Below are positions 50,226 through 61,459 of a DNA stretch of 64,000 bases, in pieces. Made by a program: the position numbers and the translations under genes. Every line of letters starts with the position of its first letter. Positions within the stretch are counted from its first letter, which is position 1. Source of the stretch: Flavobacteriia bacterium (lineage in GTDB: Bacteria; Bacteroidota; Bacteroidia; Flavobacteriales_D; Crocinitomicaceae); the NCBI GenBank assembly GCA_947450325.1, contig CANFUT010000005.1, positions 1 to 64,000 on the forward strand. Reading direction: 5' to 3'. The notes under the pieces were generated by a model that had not been told where the DNA came from, ran no database searches, and saw only the letters and a list, made by a program, of their open reading frames with translations.

Positions 50226-50957
50226 ATGGAAAAAAAGGAAGTAAAACCTTATGGTGACTCAAATAAATCCAAAAAGGAAGAAGTAGCACAAATGTTCGAC
50301 AATATCTCAGCAAAATATGACTTTTTGAATCATTTTTTGTCTTTGGGAATTGATAAAATTTGGAGAAAAAAAGCAGTTAATATGCTGCGCGAAATCAATC
50401 CAACCAAAATTTTGGACATTGCAACAGGAACTGGAGATTTTGCAATTCAAAGTTTGACTTTACATCCTGAAGAGGTAATTGGAGTCGATATTTCTGAAGG
50501 AATGCTGGAAAAAGGCCGCGAAAAAATGGTCAAAAGAAAGATTGATCACATCATTTCTATGCGTTCTGGTGATTCTGAAGATTTGCCTTTTGATGACAAT
50601 TATTTTGATGCCTTGACAGTTGGCTTTGGTGTGAGAAATTTCCAAAATTTGGAAATTGGTCTTGCTGAAATGTTGCGTGTGGTTCGCCCTGGAGGAAAAT
50701 TGATTATTCTTGAATTTTCAAAACCAAAACGATTTCCTGTAAAACAATATTACTCTTTTCATTCAAAATATATCATTCCATTTTTTGGAAAAACCATTTC
50801 AAAAGACGCGAGTGCTTACACTTATTTACCAGAATCAGTAGCTGCTTTTCCTGAAGGAAAGGATTTTGAAGACATTTTGGTGAAATTAGGTTACAAAAAT
50901 GTTGGCGCAAAATTGGTAGCTGGTGGAATTGCAACAATCTATTTTGGAACTAAATAA
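50226..50957 (+). CDS. ubiE: Demethylmenaquinone methyltransferase
   Basis: A protein of 243 residues of the SAM-dependent UbiE/MenG family. Motif [36 protein letters not shown] before it, the [20 protein letters not shown] block, and [18 protein letters not shown] are all present. It makes menaquinone by methylating demethylmenaquinone, in the respiratory chain. The gene is followed 35 bases later by a PorT-like gene, a conserved pair in Flavobacteriia. Confidence 0.95.
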   Translation: MEKKEVKPYGDSNKSKKEEVAQMFDNISAKYDFLNHFLSLGIDKIWRKKAVNMLREINPTKILDIATGTGDFAIQSLTLHPEEVIGVDISEGMLEKGREKMVKRKIDHIISMRSGDSEDLPFDDNYFDALTVGFGVRNFQNLEIGLAEMLRVVRPGGKLIILEFSKPKRFPVKQYYSFHSKYIIPFFGKTISKDASAYTYLPESVAAFPEGKDFEDILVKLGYKNVGAKLVAGGIATIYFGTK

Positions 50958-50992
50958 AAACAATAAATAAAAATTTTCTCCGTTTCATTCGA

Positions 50993-51724
50993 ATGATTTT
51001 TCAACGCAAATATTGGTTTTTAAGTGTCATGCTTTTTGTGAGTATGAGTTTTTTTGCACAACCAAAAAAAACGTTGAACTACAGAAAATTTGATGAAAAA
51101 TGGTTGCATTTTGGCTTTACGTTGGGAACTAATACTGCTGATTTTACAACTTATCCTGTAGTTGGAGCTTACGAAAAATATGGGCTTTTATCGTTAGACA
51201 ATAAAAAACAGCCGGGTGGACAAGTTGGAATTGTAACTACTTTGAAATTAGGACATCCTGTGGTTAGATTGCGTTTTATCCCAACTTTGTCTTTTCAAGA
51301 AAGAGTTTTGACCTACAGTTATTTAAATCCTGATCAAACAAGCAAAACCAAGGAAATTTTCAACGAAGAAAGAATCAATTCTGTAAATTTGGATTTTCCC
51401 TTGATGTTACAATTTAGAACCATGCGTTACAATAACTTTGTGGCTTATGCCTTGGGTGGAGTGCAATATTCCTTGGATTTACAATCTCAAGAAAAAGCGA
51501 CACAATCTACAATCGATCCATTTATCAAATTGAAAAAACACGATTACCAAGGTCAAGTGGGTGGAGGCGTTGAATTTTTCTTGCCTTATTTCAAATTGGG
51601 ATTGGAATTGAAATATTCTCAAAGTTTTGGAAATGTTTTGATTCAAGATGATTCTCCAGTTTCTGCGCCAATCGACAGATTATATAACCGCGTTTGGTGG
51701 TTTTCACTTATCTTTGAGGGATAA
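50993..51724 (+). CDS. porT: PorT-like outer-membrane protein of the type IX secretion system
   Basis: A protein of 243 residues with a signal segment (FLSVMLFVSMSFFAQ) and an eight-strand-like beta-barrel: WLHFGFTLGTNTADFTTYPV, GQVGIVTTLKLGHPVVRLRF, PLMLQFRTMRYNNFVAYALGG, and FKLGLELKYSQSFGN. It ends in a strand (VWWFSLIFEG). PorT is an essential part of the type IX secretion system of Bacteroidota, and the position right after ubiE is the usual one. The assignment relies on architecture plus context, and a generic porin-family protein is the alternative. Confidence 0.78.
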   Translation: MIFQRKYWFLSVMLFVSMSFFAQPKKTLNYRKFDEKWLHFGFTLGTNTADFTTYPVVGAYEKYGLLSLDNKKQPGGQVGIVTTLKLGHPVVRLRFIPTLSFQERVLTYSYLNPDQTSKTKEIFNEERINSVNLDFPLMLQFRTMRYNNFVAYALGGVQYSLDLQSQEKATQSTIDPFIKLKKHDYQGQVGGGVEFFLPYFKLGLELKYSQSFGNVLIQDDSPVSAPIDRLYNRVWWFSLIFEG

Positions 51725-51757
51725 TTTTTCTTTTAATATCCTTTTTAAAGAACACAA

Positions 51758-53296
51758 ATGAGTGTTATTGTTCAATTTCAAATTCCGTTAGAAGAAGCCA
51801 AAGATGATGTTTTTTTACGCGAAAAAATTGCGGAAGAACTCAATCTAAATGCTACGGATTTTACTTTCAAATGGAGAAAGCGTTCCATCGATGCGCGAAA
51901 ACGTCAGATCAAAATCAACGCGTCATTTGAAGTTTTTCTAAACGAAGAAGTTGAAACACAAAGGAATTATTTTGAAGCGAAAAAGGTCAACGAGAAAAAC
52001 GCCGTGGCAATCATCGGTGCTGGACCTGCGGGATTATTTGCTGCATTGCGAGCCATCGAAAAAGGAATTAAACCTGTGATTTTTGAACGTGGAAAAGATG
52101 TCCGCGCGCGCAGACGAGATTTGGCAAAATTGAACAAAGAATCCATCGTAAATCCTGAATCAAATTATTGTTTTGGCGAAGGTGGCGCCGGAACCTATTC
52201 CGACGGAAAATTATACACGCGTTCAAAGAAACGTGGCGATGTACTGAAAGCAATGGAATGGTTTGTCCATTTTGGCGCAGATCAAGATATTTTGGTTGAA
52301 GCACATCCGCACATTGGAACCAATAAATTACCACAAATCATTGTCAATATGCGCGAAGCAATCATTGCTGCTGGCGGTGAAGTACATTTCGATTCCAAAT
52401 TGACAGATTTATTGATAGAAAATGGTCAATTGGTTGGAATTGAAATCAATCAGAATCAAAAAATCGATTTCAAACATGCGATTTTAGCGACTGGACATTC
52501 AGCGCGAGATATTTTTGAATTGCTCCACAACAAAGGTTTGGAATTGAAAGCAAAAGCTTTTGCACTAGGAGTTCGAATCGAACATGCACAAGAATTAATT
52601 GACAAAATTCAATACCACGGTCGTGTGAACGATTCGTTTTTGCCTCCTGCTTCTTACAGTTTAGTAACGCAAGTGGAAGGAAAGGGCGTGTATTCATTTT
52701 GCATGTGTCCGGGCGGAATTGTTGCGCCTTGTTCTACGGCACACGGAGAAGTGGTTACAAACGGTTGGTCGCCTTCAAAAAGAAATAATCCGTATTCCAA
52801 TTCTGGAATCGTTGTCAGCGTGGAACCTGAAGAATTGCCGAATTGGAAAAACAATCCAATGGTTTGCTTGGATTTTCAGAAATCTGTTGAAAAAGCCTGT
52901 TGGGAAGCTGCAGGAAAAACGCAGAAAGTTCCAGCGCAATGCATGAAAGATTTCGTGGACAACAAAAAATCAACTTCCTTCCCAAGATCTTCATATCAGC
53001 CGGGAATAGTGAGTGTCAATTTAAATGACGTTTTACCGCCATTTATTGCCAAAAGATTGCGCAAAGCGTTTGTCGATTTTGGACAAAAAATGCACGGATA
53101 TTTGACAAACGACGCGGTTTTACACGCGCCAGAATCGAGAACAAGTTCACCCATTCAAATCCCACGAGATGAAATCACTTTGCAACATCCGCAGGTGAAA
53201 GGTTTGTTTCCTTGTGCGGAAGGTGCTGGATATGCCGGCGGAATTATTTCAGCTGCGATTGACGGAATGAAATGTATAGACGCAATCGAATTTTAA
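51758..53296 (+). CDS. Uncharacterised FAD-dependent dehydrogenase (COG2509 type)
   Basis: A protein of 512 residues. The N-terminal 80 residues form a small alpha/beta domain with a basic patch (KWRKRSIDARKRQIKINASF). The FAD motif AIIGAGPAGLFAALRAIEKG is at about 86-105, GEGGAGTYSDGKLYTRSKKR near 140-160, and the C-terminus has CAEGAGYAGGIISAAIDGMK, the second FAD contact. Reductases of this type are soluble and widespread; the substrate is unknown. The last bases overlap the trmL start (TAATG). Confidence 0.88.
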   Translation: MSVIVQFQIPLEEAKDDVFLREKIAEELNLNATDFTFKWRKRSIDARKRQIKINASFEVFLNEEVETQRNYFEAKKVNEKNAVAIIGAGPAGLFAALRAIEKGIKPVIFERGKDVRARRRDLAKLNKESIVNPESNYCFGEGGAGTYSDGKLYTRSKKRGDVLKAMEWFVHFGADQDILVEAHPHIGTNKLPQIIVNMREAIIAAGGEVHFDSKLTDLLIENGQLVGIEINQNQKIDFKHAILATGHSARDIFELLHNKGLELKAKAFALGVRIEHAQELIDKIQYHGRVNDSFLPPASYSLVTQVEGKGVYSFCMCPGGIVAPCSTAHGEVVTNGWSPSKRNNPYSNSGIVVSVEPEELPNWKNNPMVCLDFQKSVEKACWEAAGKTQKVPAQCMKDFVDNKKSTSFPRSSYQPGIVSVNLNDVLPPFIAKRLRKAFVDFGQKMHGYLTNDAVLHAPESRTSSPIQIPRDEITLQHPQVKGLFPCAEGAGYAGGIISAAIDGMKCIDAIEF

Positions 53297-53787
53297 TGGA
53301 AAATGTAACTGATAAATACGACGAATTGAATTTCAATATCGTTTTGGTTGAACCACAAATCCCAAATAATACTGGAAATATTGGCCGTTTGTGTGTCGCC
53401 ACGAAAAGCAGATTACATTTGATTGCACCACTGGGTTTTGAAATCACCGACGCCCGAGTGAAACGCGCAGGTTTGGATTATTGGAAAGACCTTGAAATCT
53501 GTTTCCACGATCATTTTGAAGCTTGGTATAATTCTGTCGAAGACAAAAGTCGCGTTTTCTTTTTCACTGCTAGAACCGACGAATCTTTTTATAAAATCGA
53601 TTTACAAAAAGGCGATTATTTGGTTTTCGGTCGCGAAGCCACTGGATTGAGTGACGAATTGTTTAACCGTTTTCAATCGCAATTGGTCACGATTCCTTTT
53701 CCAGGAAAAGTGCGCAGTTTCAATTTGGCTAATGCTGTGGCGATTGTTGCTATGGAGGGAATTAGACAGTTGTCAATCGATAACTAA
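53296..53787 (+). CDS. trmL: tRNA (cytidine/uridine-34-2'-O)-methyltransferase
   Basis: A protein of 163 residues from the ATG overlapping the stop of the FAD gene. A SPOUT-class knot methyltransferase: NIVLVEPQIPNNTGNIGRLC at the start, LHLIAPLGFEITDARVKRAG, VFGREATGLSDELFNRF and the knot RSFNLANAVAIVAMEGIRQL. TrmL methylates the ribose at the wobble position of leucine tRNAs. All motifs are conserved. It is translationally coupled to the dehydrogenase, and its last codons overlap the convergent ogt gene by four bases. Confidence 0.93.
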   Translation: MENVTDKYDELNFNIVLVEPQIPNNTGNIGRLCVATKSRLHLIAPLGFEITDARVKRAGLDYWKDLEICFHDHFEAWYNSVEDKSRVFFFTARTDESFYKIDLQKGDYLVFGREATGLSDELFNRFQSQLVTIPFPGKVRSFNLANAVAIVAMEGIRQLSIDN

Positions 53788-54314
53788 AACAAACTCAACT
53801 GATTCTTCAACGCTGGATTTTCCAATTCCAATAATTTCTTTTTGGCAGAAAGTCCGCCTGCATAACCGATTAATTCTCCGTTACTCCCGATAATTCTGTG
53901 ACAGGGAACAATGATTGAAATCGCGTTAGCACCATTGGCGGATGCAACTGCACGAATCGCTTTTTGGTTGGCTAATTTCTTGGAAAGCGAAAGATAAGAA
54001 TCTGTTTCACCGTATTTTATTTCAAGCAATTGGTTCCAAACTTTTTGCTGAAATTCAGTGCCTACCAATTGAAGTGGCATGTCAAAAACTTGGATTTGAC
54101 CAGCAAAATAAGCATTTAATTGCTTTTGTGTTTCCAGCAATAAATCTGTCGTTTTTTCTTGAAATTCAGCTTGTAATCCAGACTTTAATCGTTGGTCAAT
54201 TTGTTTTCTCATTTTGCGAAATTTCCAATCGCACAAACTCAATTTCCCTTCAAAATCACCTAAAATGAGCGTACCGAAATCGGTTTCAAATTCGGTGACA
54301 AAAATGGTTTTCAT
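53784..54314 (-). CDS. ogt: Methylated-DNA-[protein]-cysteine S-methyltransferase
   Basis: A protein of 176 residues. The active site is VPCHRIIGSNG with the acceptor C138; the helix-turn-helix AIRAVASANGANA with the DNA-intercalating Arg at 121 and GYAGGLSAKKKLLELE also match. It removes alkyl groups from O6-guanine in DNA in a single-use reaction. The N-terminal 80 residues are the usual ribonuclease-like half. It starts 9 bases after a secreted-protein gene on the same strand. Confidence 0.94.
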   Translation of the reverse strand: MKTIFVTEFETDFGTLILGDFEGKLSLCDWKFRKMRKQIDQRLKSGLQAEFQEKTTDLLLETQKQLNAYFAGQIQVFDMPLQLVGTEFQQKVWNQLLEIKYGETDSYLSLSKKLANQKAIRAVASANGANAISIIVPCHRIIGSNGELIGYAGGLSAKKKLLELENPALKNQLSLF

Positions 54315-54323
54315 GAAAAAGAC

Positions 54324-54968
54324 CTATTGTCTGCCCAATTTCCCAGCTTTCCAAGCTTGCACAAAAGATGCCCAAGAATATGGATTGAATAAATTGTTTA
54401 CGGGACTTTGTCCCATGGTGTACAATTTCGTGTTTTGCTGATTGACCTGCCAGCTGTATGAAAGCGAAGCATCAGTTGACAAACGACTTGCTGCAAACGC
54501 TAAACTTTCACCTGAAAGTTGTCTTTGTGCTCTTCTCAACGCATCATCATATGGTTTCATTTCCAAGAAAGCACGCGCAAAATCTTCTCTCGATGGCCAA
54601 GGATAAACCGTGTATTCCGGCAATTCTTCAGCGTTTTCATACATCATGTGAATCATCGAATAGCGATTGTCTTTCAAAGAATCTGGAACGATATAAGAGG
54701 AAGTTTTGTAGCCATAATAGCTGAACATCAAAGTATCACCAGGCAAAACTACCAAAGAGAAAAATCCATAATAATCTGCAATTGTTCCCCTGCGACTTTG
54801 TCTATTGAAAACAGTAGCAAAAGGCATTTGTGTTAAACTGTCACTCGAAACAACGACTCCTGAAAGTTGTATTAACATGGAATCTGGTGCCACATGTGGT
54901 TGGTTTTCTTGTGCTTTGACCCCGAAAGAACAAAGTAAACAAAGAGCGATTACGATAAATATCTTCAT
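54324..54968 (-). CDS. Secreted protein with carboxypeptidase-like regulatory domain
   Basis: A protein of 214 residues with a signal peptide (IFIVIALCLLCSFGVKAQ). Residues about 30-110 are a carboxypeptidase-regulatory-like or peptidase-associated beta-sandwich: IQLSGVVVSSDSLTQMPFAT, NRQSRRGTIADYYGFFSL, VLPGDTLMFSYYGYKTSS. The rest is polar and helical with no membrane segment. It resembles the N-terminal domains of SusC-like receptors but has no plug or barrel, and similar proteins are common near envelope genes. It is probably co-transcribed with ogt. The function is unknown. Confidence 0.78.
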   Translation of the reverse strand: MKIFIVIALCLLCSFGVKAQENQPHVAPDSMLIQLSGVVVSSDSLTQMPFATVFNRQSRRGTIADYYGFFSLVVLPGDTLMFSYYGYKTSSYIVPDSLKDNRYSMIHMMYENAEELPEYTVYPWPSREDFARAFLEMKPYDDALRRAQRQLSGESLAFAASRLSTDASLSYSWQVNQQNTKLYTMGQSPVNNLFNPYSWASFVQAWKAGKLGRQ

Positions 54969-55198
54969 GTGCTAACTTTTTGAAACGAAAATTGAATTCA
55001 ACTTACGTTTCTGTTGATACCTTCAAAAGTAACAATTTATATCGAAAAATCAGAATTTTTCATCGCTTAAAGCGGAGTTTTTTGGATTATATTAACAGAT
55101 TTGATAATCGACATCTTCCCACAAAATCATTTTTCCGATTACAACTTACACAGTTTAAAGATAATTCTAAAAATCTATCGTTTCCCGGTAAAAATTAT

Positions 55199-55206
55199 TA
55201 AATTTG
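55199..55206 (+). promoter_or_regulatory. -7 box of the guaB promoter
   Basis: TAAATTTG lies 30 bases before the guaB ATG and fits TAnnTTTG. The -33 partner is not clear. Confidence 0.45.
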
Positions 55207-55221
55207 CAAGAATTTATTTAA

Positions 55222-56709
<1,488 letters not shown>

Positions 56710-56722
56710 CAAAAAATTACCA

Positions 56723-56750
56723 TTGTATTCCACGAATTAATGTATTTTTG
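56723..56750 (+). promoter_or_regulatory. Promoter of the parvulin gene
   Basis: TTG at 56723-56725 and TATTTTTG at 56743-56750 with a 17-base spacer. A longer reading frame would start within the -7 box at 56748, so the true start is the ATG at 56781. Confidence 0.6.
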
Positions 56751-56780
56751 GATGCAATTTTTAATAAACATATTGAAAGA

Positions 56781-58739
56781 ATGAAGAAGAATTTGTTAGT
56801 TGTCATCGGTCTTATTGGATCTTTGAATTTATTTGCTCAAAATGAACCAACTGTCATGGAAATTGATGGTAAACCAGTTACCAAATCAGAATTCCTTCAG
56901 ATTTATTTGAAAAACAACAACGACCCAAAATTTGATAAAGTTTCAATGGATGAATACATGGAACTTTTCAAAAAATTCAAATTAAAAGTCGCTGAAGCTG
57001 AATCTCTTGGTTACGATACAATTCCTAAATTAAAAAGAGAATTAGAAGGTTATAGAAAAACATTGGCTACACCATATTTGGTTGACAATGAAACAAACAA
57101 TAAGTTAGTTGAAGAAGCTTATCGCCGTTCTAAAACTGAAATTAGAGCTTCTCATATCTTAATCAAAGTGGATGAAAATGCTGCTCCAGCTGACACTTTG
57201 AGAGCATACAATAAAATCATGGCGTTGAGAAAACGCATCGAAAATGGTGAAGATTTTGCAACAATCGCCAAATCAAAAGGTGGTTCAGACGATCCGTCAG
57301 CGCAACAAAATGGTGGAGATTTAGGCTATTTTACTGCGTTCCAAATGGTTTTCCCTTTCGAAGAAGCGGCTTACAATACGCCTGTTGGAAAAATTTCAAA
57401 TCCAGTAAGAACACGTTTTGGTTATCACTTGATTAAAGTGGTTGACACACGTCCTGCAAGAGGAACAATTAAAGTGGCGCACATCATGGTCGCTGTTGCC
57501 AAAACTGATTCAACGGATGCGATTGAAGCAGCTCGTAAAAAAATCGATGAAATTTACACAAAAGCAATTGCAGGTGAAAATTTTGATGATTTAGCAGGGA
57601 ATTTTTCTGACGATCCAGGTTCTAACGGTAAAGGCGGCGTTTTGCCAGTTTTCGGTTCAGGTTCTACAACACGAATGGTTCCAGAATTTGAAGATGCAGC
57701 TTTCAACTTGAAAAATATTGGCGACATCAGCAAACCAATTCAAACAAACTATGGTTTCCACATCATTAAAAAGTTAGAATGGAATGATTTGGGAACTTTT
57801 GAATCAATGAAAAAAGAATTGCAGAATAAAGTCAACAAAGACGAACGTTCTAAGCAAACGCAAAATTCATTTGTTGTGAAGTTGAAGAAGGAATACAACT
57901 ACAAAAATGTAAGCAAAAAGAATTTAGGTTGGTTCGTTGATAACATCGATTCTACTTACACAATGGGTAAATGGAACGCATCAAAATTGACAACAGATAA
58001 ACCTTTGTTTTTAATTGATGGAAAGACATTTTCACAAAAACAATTTGGAACTTATTTAGAGAAAAATTCTAGAGCAGTTAAGAAATTGCCAAGTAAAGAT
58101 TTGGTTGCTTTACAATATAAAAATTGGGAAAAAGCAATGATCATCGAATTGGAAGAAGGAAAATTGGAAGCGAAATATCCTGAATTCAAAGCTTTGATGA
58201 AAGAATACCACGACGGAATTTTGTTGTACGAAGTGATGACAGACGAAGTTTGGAACAAAGCTTCTCGAGATACAGTTGGCTTGAAAGATTTTTACGCTAA
58301 AAACAAACAAAATTACCGTTGGGACAACAGAATGGATGCAATGGTGTACGAATGTTTGAACAAAGACATCGCTGACCAAGTTTTCAAAATGATCCAAAAC
58401 GATACAATCAATTCAAAACATGTGTTGGACAAAATCAACAAAACATCTGAATTGAATTTGCGTGTGAGAACAAACAAATTTGAAATTTCTCAAACTCCTT
58501 ATTTGAAAGGAAGAGATTTGAAAAAAGGTGTGAACAAGCCGTATGAATTTGAAGGTAAGGTATACGTGATCAAAGTAAATGAATTAATTCCAGCAGGTGT
58601 CAAAGAATTGAATGAAGCAAAAGGTTCAATCACTTCTGATTTCCAAAATCAATTAGAAAAAGATTGGCTAGAATCCTTGGCGAAGAAACATCCTATTAAA
58701 ATCAACGAAGCGGTTTTATACAACTTAGGAACTAAATAA
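56781..58739 (+). CDS. Periplasmic peptidyl-prolyl isomerase with two parvulin domains
   Basis: A protein of 652 residues from the ATG at 56781. A signal peptide (NLLVVIGLIGSLNLFAQ) is followed by a SurA_N-like region, two PpiC-type rotamase domains at about 120-225 (IRASHILIKVDENAAPADTL, GGDLGYFTAFQMVFPFEEAA) and 232-340 (VAHIMVAVAKTDSTDAIEAA, GGVLPVFGSGSTTRMVPEFE), and a long C-terminal helical part. Members aid folding of outer-membrane proteins. It is followed by a terminator and then by a SurA-like gene, a conserved Bacteroidota neighbourhood. Confidence 0.92.
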   Translation: MKKNLLVVIGLIGSLNLFAQNEPTVMEIDGKPVTKSEFLQIYLKNNNDPKFDKVSMDEYMELFKKFKLKVAEAESLGYDTIPKLKRELEGYRKTLATPYLVDNETNNKLVEEAYRRSKTEIRASHILIKVDENAAPADTLRAYNKIMALRKRIENGEDFATIAKSKGGSDDPSAQQNGGDLGYFTAFQMVFPFEEAAYNTPVGKISNPVRTRFGYHLIKVVDTRPARGTIKVAHIMVAVAKTDSTDAIEAARKKIDEIYTKAIAGENFDDLAGNFSDDPGSNGKGGVLPVFGSGSTTRMVPEFEDAAFNLKNIGDISKPIQTNYGFHIIKKLEWNDLGTFESMKKELQNKVNKDERSKQTQNSFVVKLKKEYNYKNVSKKNLGWFVDNIDSTYTMGKWNASKLTTDKPLFLIDGKTFSQKQFGTYLEKNSRAVKKLPSKDLVALQYKNWEKAMIIELEEGKLEAKYPEFKALMKEYHDGILLYEVMTDEVWNKASRDTVGLKDFYAKNKQNYRWDNRMDAMVYECLNKDIADQVFKMIQNDTINSKHVLDKINKTSELNLRVRTNKFEISQTPYLKGRDLKKGVNKPYEFEGKVYVIKVNELIPAGVKELNEAKGSITSDFQNQLEKDWLESLAKKHPIKINEAVLYNLGTK

Positions 58740-58742
58740 TTC

Positions 58743-58776
58743 AAATCCGCTTTCATTGAAAGCGGATTTTCTTTTT
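58743..58776 (+). terminator. Rho-independent terminator after the parvulin gene
   Basis: AAATCCGCTTTC at 58743-58754 pairs perfectly with GAAAGCGGATTT at 58758-58769 across three bases, then TCTTTTTACC. Confidence 0.9.
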
Positions 58777-58905
58777 ACCCTTTTTGGTTCGTTAAAAATT
58801 GTTTAGATTTCTGAAATCGAACTTTAATCAAACCAAAGCAATTATATTTACTGCAGAAAATACTATTAGTTAGTTTGTTCCGTTGAAATTTGTTAAATTA
58901 ATTAC

Positions 58906-60252
58906 ATGAAGATATTAATCTTTCCTTTCATTTTATTTGCTTTTGGCCTTTTTGGTCAAGAAAGAATGACCATCGACAAAATTGCCGCTCAAATTGGCGA
59001 AAATATCATCCTACAATCTGATATTGAAGCCCAAAAATTGCAAGCAGTTTCATCCGGTGTGGAATTGACTCCAAACTCAGATTGTCGAATTTTAGAAGAT
59101 TTGATGTTTCAAAATTTGTTGTTGAATCAAGCGGAATTAGACAGTATTGAAATCACTGATGCGCAAGTGGATGCAGAAATGGAGAACCGCGTGCGTGTGA
59201 TCGAACAACAAATCGGTAGTCGCCAAAAAATGGAGGAATATTACGGAAAAACAATCACACAAATTAAACTTGAATTTCGTCCGTTGATTAAAAAACGGAT
59301 GTTGTCAGAAGAAATGCAACGTCAAATCACTGCAAAAGTAAATATCACTCCAAAGGAAGTAGAAGCTTTTTTCAAAACGATTCCTGTGGACAGTATTCCA
59401 TTGATTAACTCACAATTGAGTTTTCAGCAAATCGTTATTTTCCCATCAATTACGAAAGATGACAAAGCGATTGCCAAGAAAACCTTGCAAGATATTTTGG
59501 ATGGAATCAAAAGAGGTAAGAAATTTGAAGACGAAGCCAAAAAATATTCGCAAGATCCCGGAAGTGCGCCTAAAGGTGGTGTGATGAATGCTACTCGTGG
59601 AATGATGGTTGCACCTTTCGAAGCAGCTGTTTTCAGTTTGAAAGTGGGTGAAATCAGTCACGTTTTCGAAACTGAATTTGGTTACCACATCGTGAAATTG
59701 ATTCAAAGAACAGGAGACGATTACATTTGTTCTCACATCTTAATTATTCCAGAATTCAGCAGAGAAAGCTTGAACGACGCAGGATTGAAAATCGAGGAAT
59801 GTTATACTAAGTTGAAAGCAAACGAAATCACTTGGGACAATGCGGTTTTGAAATATTCAAATGATCAAAACACGAAACAAAACAAAGGAATTATCACCAA
59901 TCCAATTACAGGTCAACAAACTTGGAGTATGGAAGATTTGAACCAAGTGGATCAGCAAATCTATTTGTTGACTGACGCGTTGAACAAAGGCGATATTTCG
60001 ACTGCATCCTTGTATTACGATTTCAATGAGCGCAAACAAGGCGTTAGAATCGTTCGTTTGATGGAAAGAACAAACCCTCACAGAGCGAATTTGTTGGAAG
60101 ATTACGCTTTGATTCAAAGTGCAGCAGAAAACAAAAAGAAAGAAGATGTGTTGAAAGCTTGGACAGATTCTAAAATTCACAATGCGTATATCAGAATCGA
60201 CAAAGGATATTCAAATTGCGCATTCGACCACAAATGGAGTACCAATTTATAA
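58906..60252 (+). CDS. SurA-like periplasmic chaperone/peptidyl-prolyl isomerase
   Basis: A protein of 448 residues. A signal peptide (ILIFPFILFAFGLFGQ) leads into the SurA N-domain (IDKIAAQIGENIILQSDIEA, the typical opening). A PpiC domain is present at about 165-265 (LSFQQIVIFPSITKDDKAIA, GSAPKGGVMNATRGMMVAPF, FETEFGYHIVKL). A second, more divergent parvulin-like region follows (ICSHILIIPEFSRESLN). SurA escorts outer-membrane proteins across the periplasm. It stops 14 bases before moxR, so both are co-transcribed. Confidence 0.93.
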   Translation: MKILIFPFILFAFGLFGQERMTIDKIAAQIGENIILQSDIEAQKLQAVSSGVELTPNSDCRILEDLMFQNLLLNQAELDSIEITDAQVDAEMENRVRVIEQQIGSRQKMEEYYGKTITQIKLEFRPLIKKRMLSEEMQRQITAKVNITPKEVEAFFKTIPVDSIPLINSQLSFQQIVIFPSITKDDKAIAKKTLQDILDGIKRGKKFEDEAKKYSQDPGSAPKGGVMNATRGMMVAPFEAAVFSLKVGEISHVFETEFGYHIVKLIQRTGDDYICSHILIIPEFSRESLNDAGLKIEECYTKLKANEITWDNAVLKYSNDQNTKQNKGIITNPITGQQTWSMEDLNQVDQQIYLLTDALNKGDISTASLYYDFNERKQGVRIVRLMERTNPHRANLLEDYALIQSAAENKKKEDVLKAWTDSKIHNAYIRIDKGYSNCAFDHKWSTNL

Positions 60253-60266
60253 TTCAATAAACTCAA

Positions 60267-61220
60267 ATGTCAGACGTAGCTAAAGTTAATCAAATGGTTG
60301 AGCACTACAAAGCGCTCAAAAATGAAATTCATCAAGTAATCGTAGGTCAAGACGAAGTAGTTGATCAAGTATTAATTTCCATTTTTTCACGCGGTCACGC
60401 TTTGTTGATCGGTGTGCCAGGATTGGCAAAAACCTTGTTGGTAAACACCATCGCCCAAACGTTGGGACTTTCATTCAATAGAATTCAATTTACGCCAGAT
60501 TTGATGCCGTCAGACATTATCGGATCAGAGATTTTGGACGAACATAAAAATTTCAAATTCATCAAAGGACCGTTGTTTAGCAACATCGTTTTGGCAGATG
60601 AGATCAACCGTACGCCGCCTAAAACGCAATCTGCTTTGTTGGAAGCGATGCAAGAACGTTCGGTAACCGCAGCTGGAAATACTTACAAATTGCCAGCGCC
60701 ATTTTTCGTATTGGCAACGCAAAACCCGATAGAGCAGGAGGGAACCTATCCTTTGCCAGAAGCGCAATTGGACCGTTTCATGTTTAACATTTGGGTAGAT
60801 TATCCATCTTACGTGGAAGAATTGGCGATTGTGAAAGCAACAACCAACGATTCCAAAGTAGAATTGAAACAAATCTTGACTGGTGAACAAATCATGGAAT
60901 ACCAAGAATTGGTGCGCCGCGTTCCAGTTCCAGACAATGTTTTAGAATACGCCGTGAAATTGGTCGGAAAAACCCGTTTCGACAGCGAATTCGCACCACA
61001 AATGACCAAAGATTTCATCAGCTGGGGCGCAGGACCACGTGCCTCTCAATACCTAATCATCGGCGCCAAATGTCACGCACTTTTGAACGGCAAATTCTCG
61101 CCAGACATCGAAGACGTGAAAGCAGTAGCCAAACCGATTTTGAGACATAGAATTGTAAGAAATTACCGCGCAGAAGCTGAAGGATTTTCTATGGATAGGA
61201 TTATTGATGAGTTGATGTGA
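60267..61220 (+). CDS. MoxR-family AAA+ ATPase
   Basis: A protein of 317 residues. The Walker A loop [10 protein letters not shown] starts at G49, Walker [18 protein letters not shown] gives D111-E112, and sensor 1 ([20 protein letters not shown]) and an arginine ([20 protein letters not shown]) follow. The C-terminal lid has [20 protein letters not shown]. MoxR proteins act as chaperones or remodelers with vWA-domain partners such as DUF58/Bat proteins. None is next to it; it is the last gene of the surA-like operon. The nearest vWA-type candidate in view is the DUF58 gene at 4.6 kb. Confidence 0.95.
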   Translation: MSDVAKVNQMVEHYKALKNEIHQVIVGQDEVVDQVLISIFSRGHALLIGVPGLAKTLLVNTIAQTLGLSFNRIQFTPDLMPSDIIGSEILDEHKNFKFIKGPLFSNIVLADEINRTPPKTQSALLEAMQERSVTAAGNTYKLPAPFFVLATQNPIEQEGTYPLPEAQLDRFMFNIWVDYPSYVEELAIVKATTNDSKVELKQILTGEQIMEYQELVRRVPVPDNVLEYAVKLVGKTRFDSEFAPQMTKDFISWGAGPRASQYLIIGAKCHALLNGKFSPDIEDVKAVAKPILRHRIVRNYRAEAEGFSMDRIIDELM

Positions 61221-61459
61221 TGAGCAATTTTAAGCATTAATTTTAAAAAAAATATCTTTTCTAAATATTTCTTGTTTAATTGTTTGGACAAGAAAAAATC
61301 TATTATAGATCAAGAGTGTTTTTGGATTGATTTCCATTTAAACTAGTTGGTTATTCAAAAAAATGTCTTGGTAAAACCTTTTTTTGAAAAGCTATATAGC
61401 ATTATTATACGAGGATTATTGCTTTCTCGAATAAATATTTATATAACAGAATTTAAATT

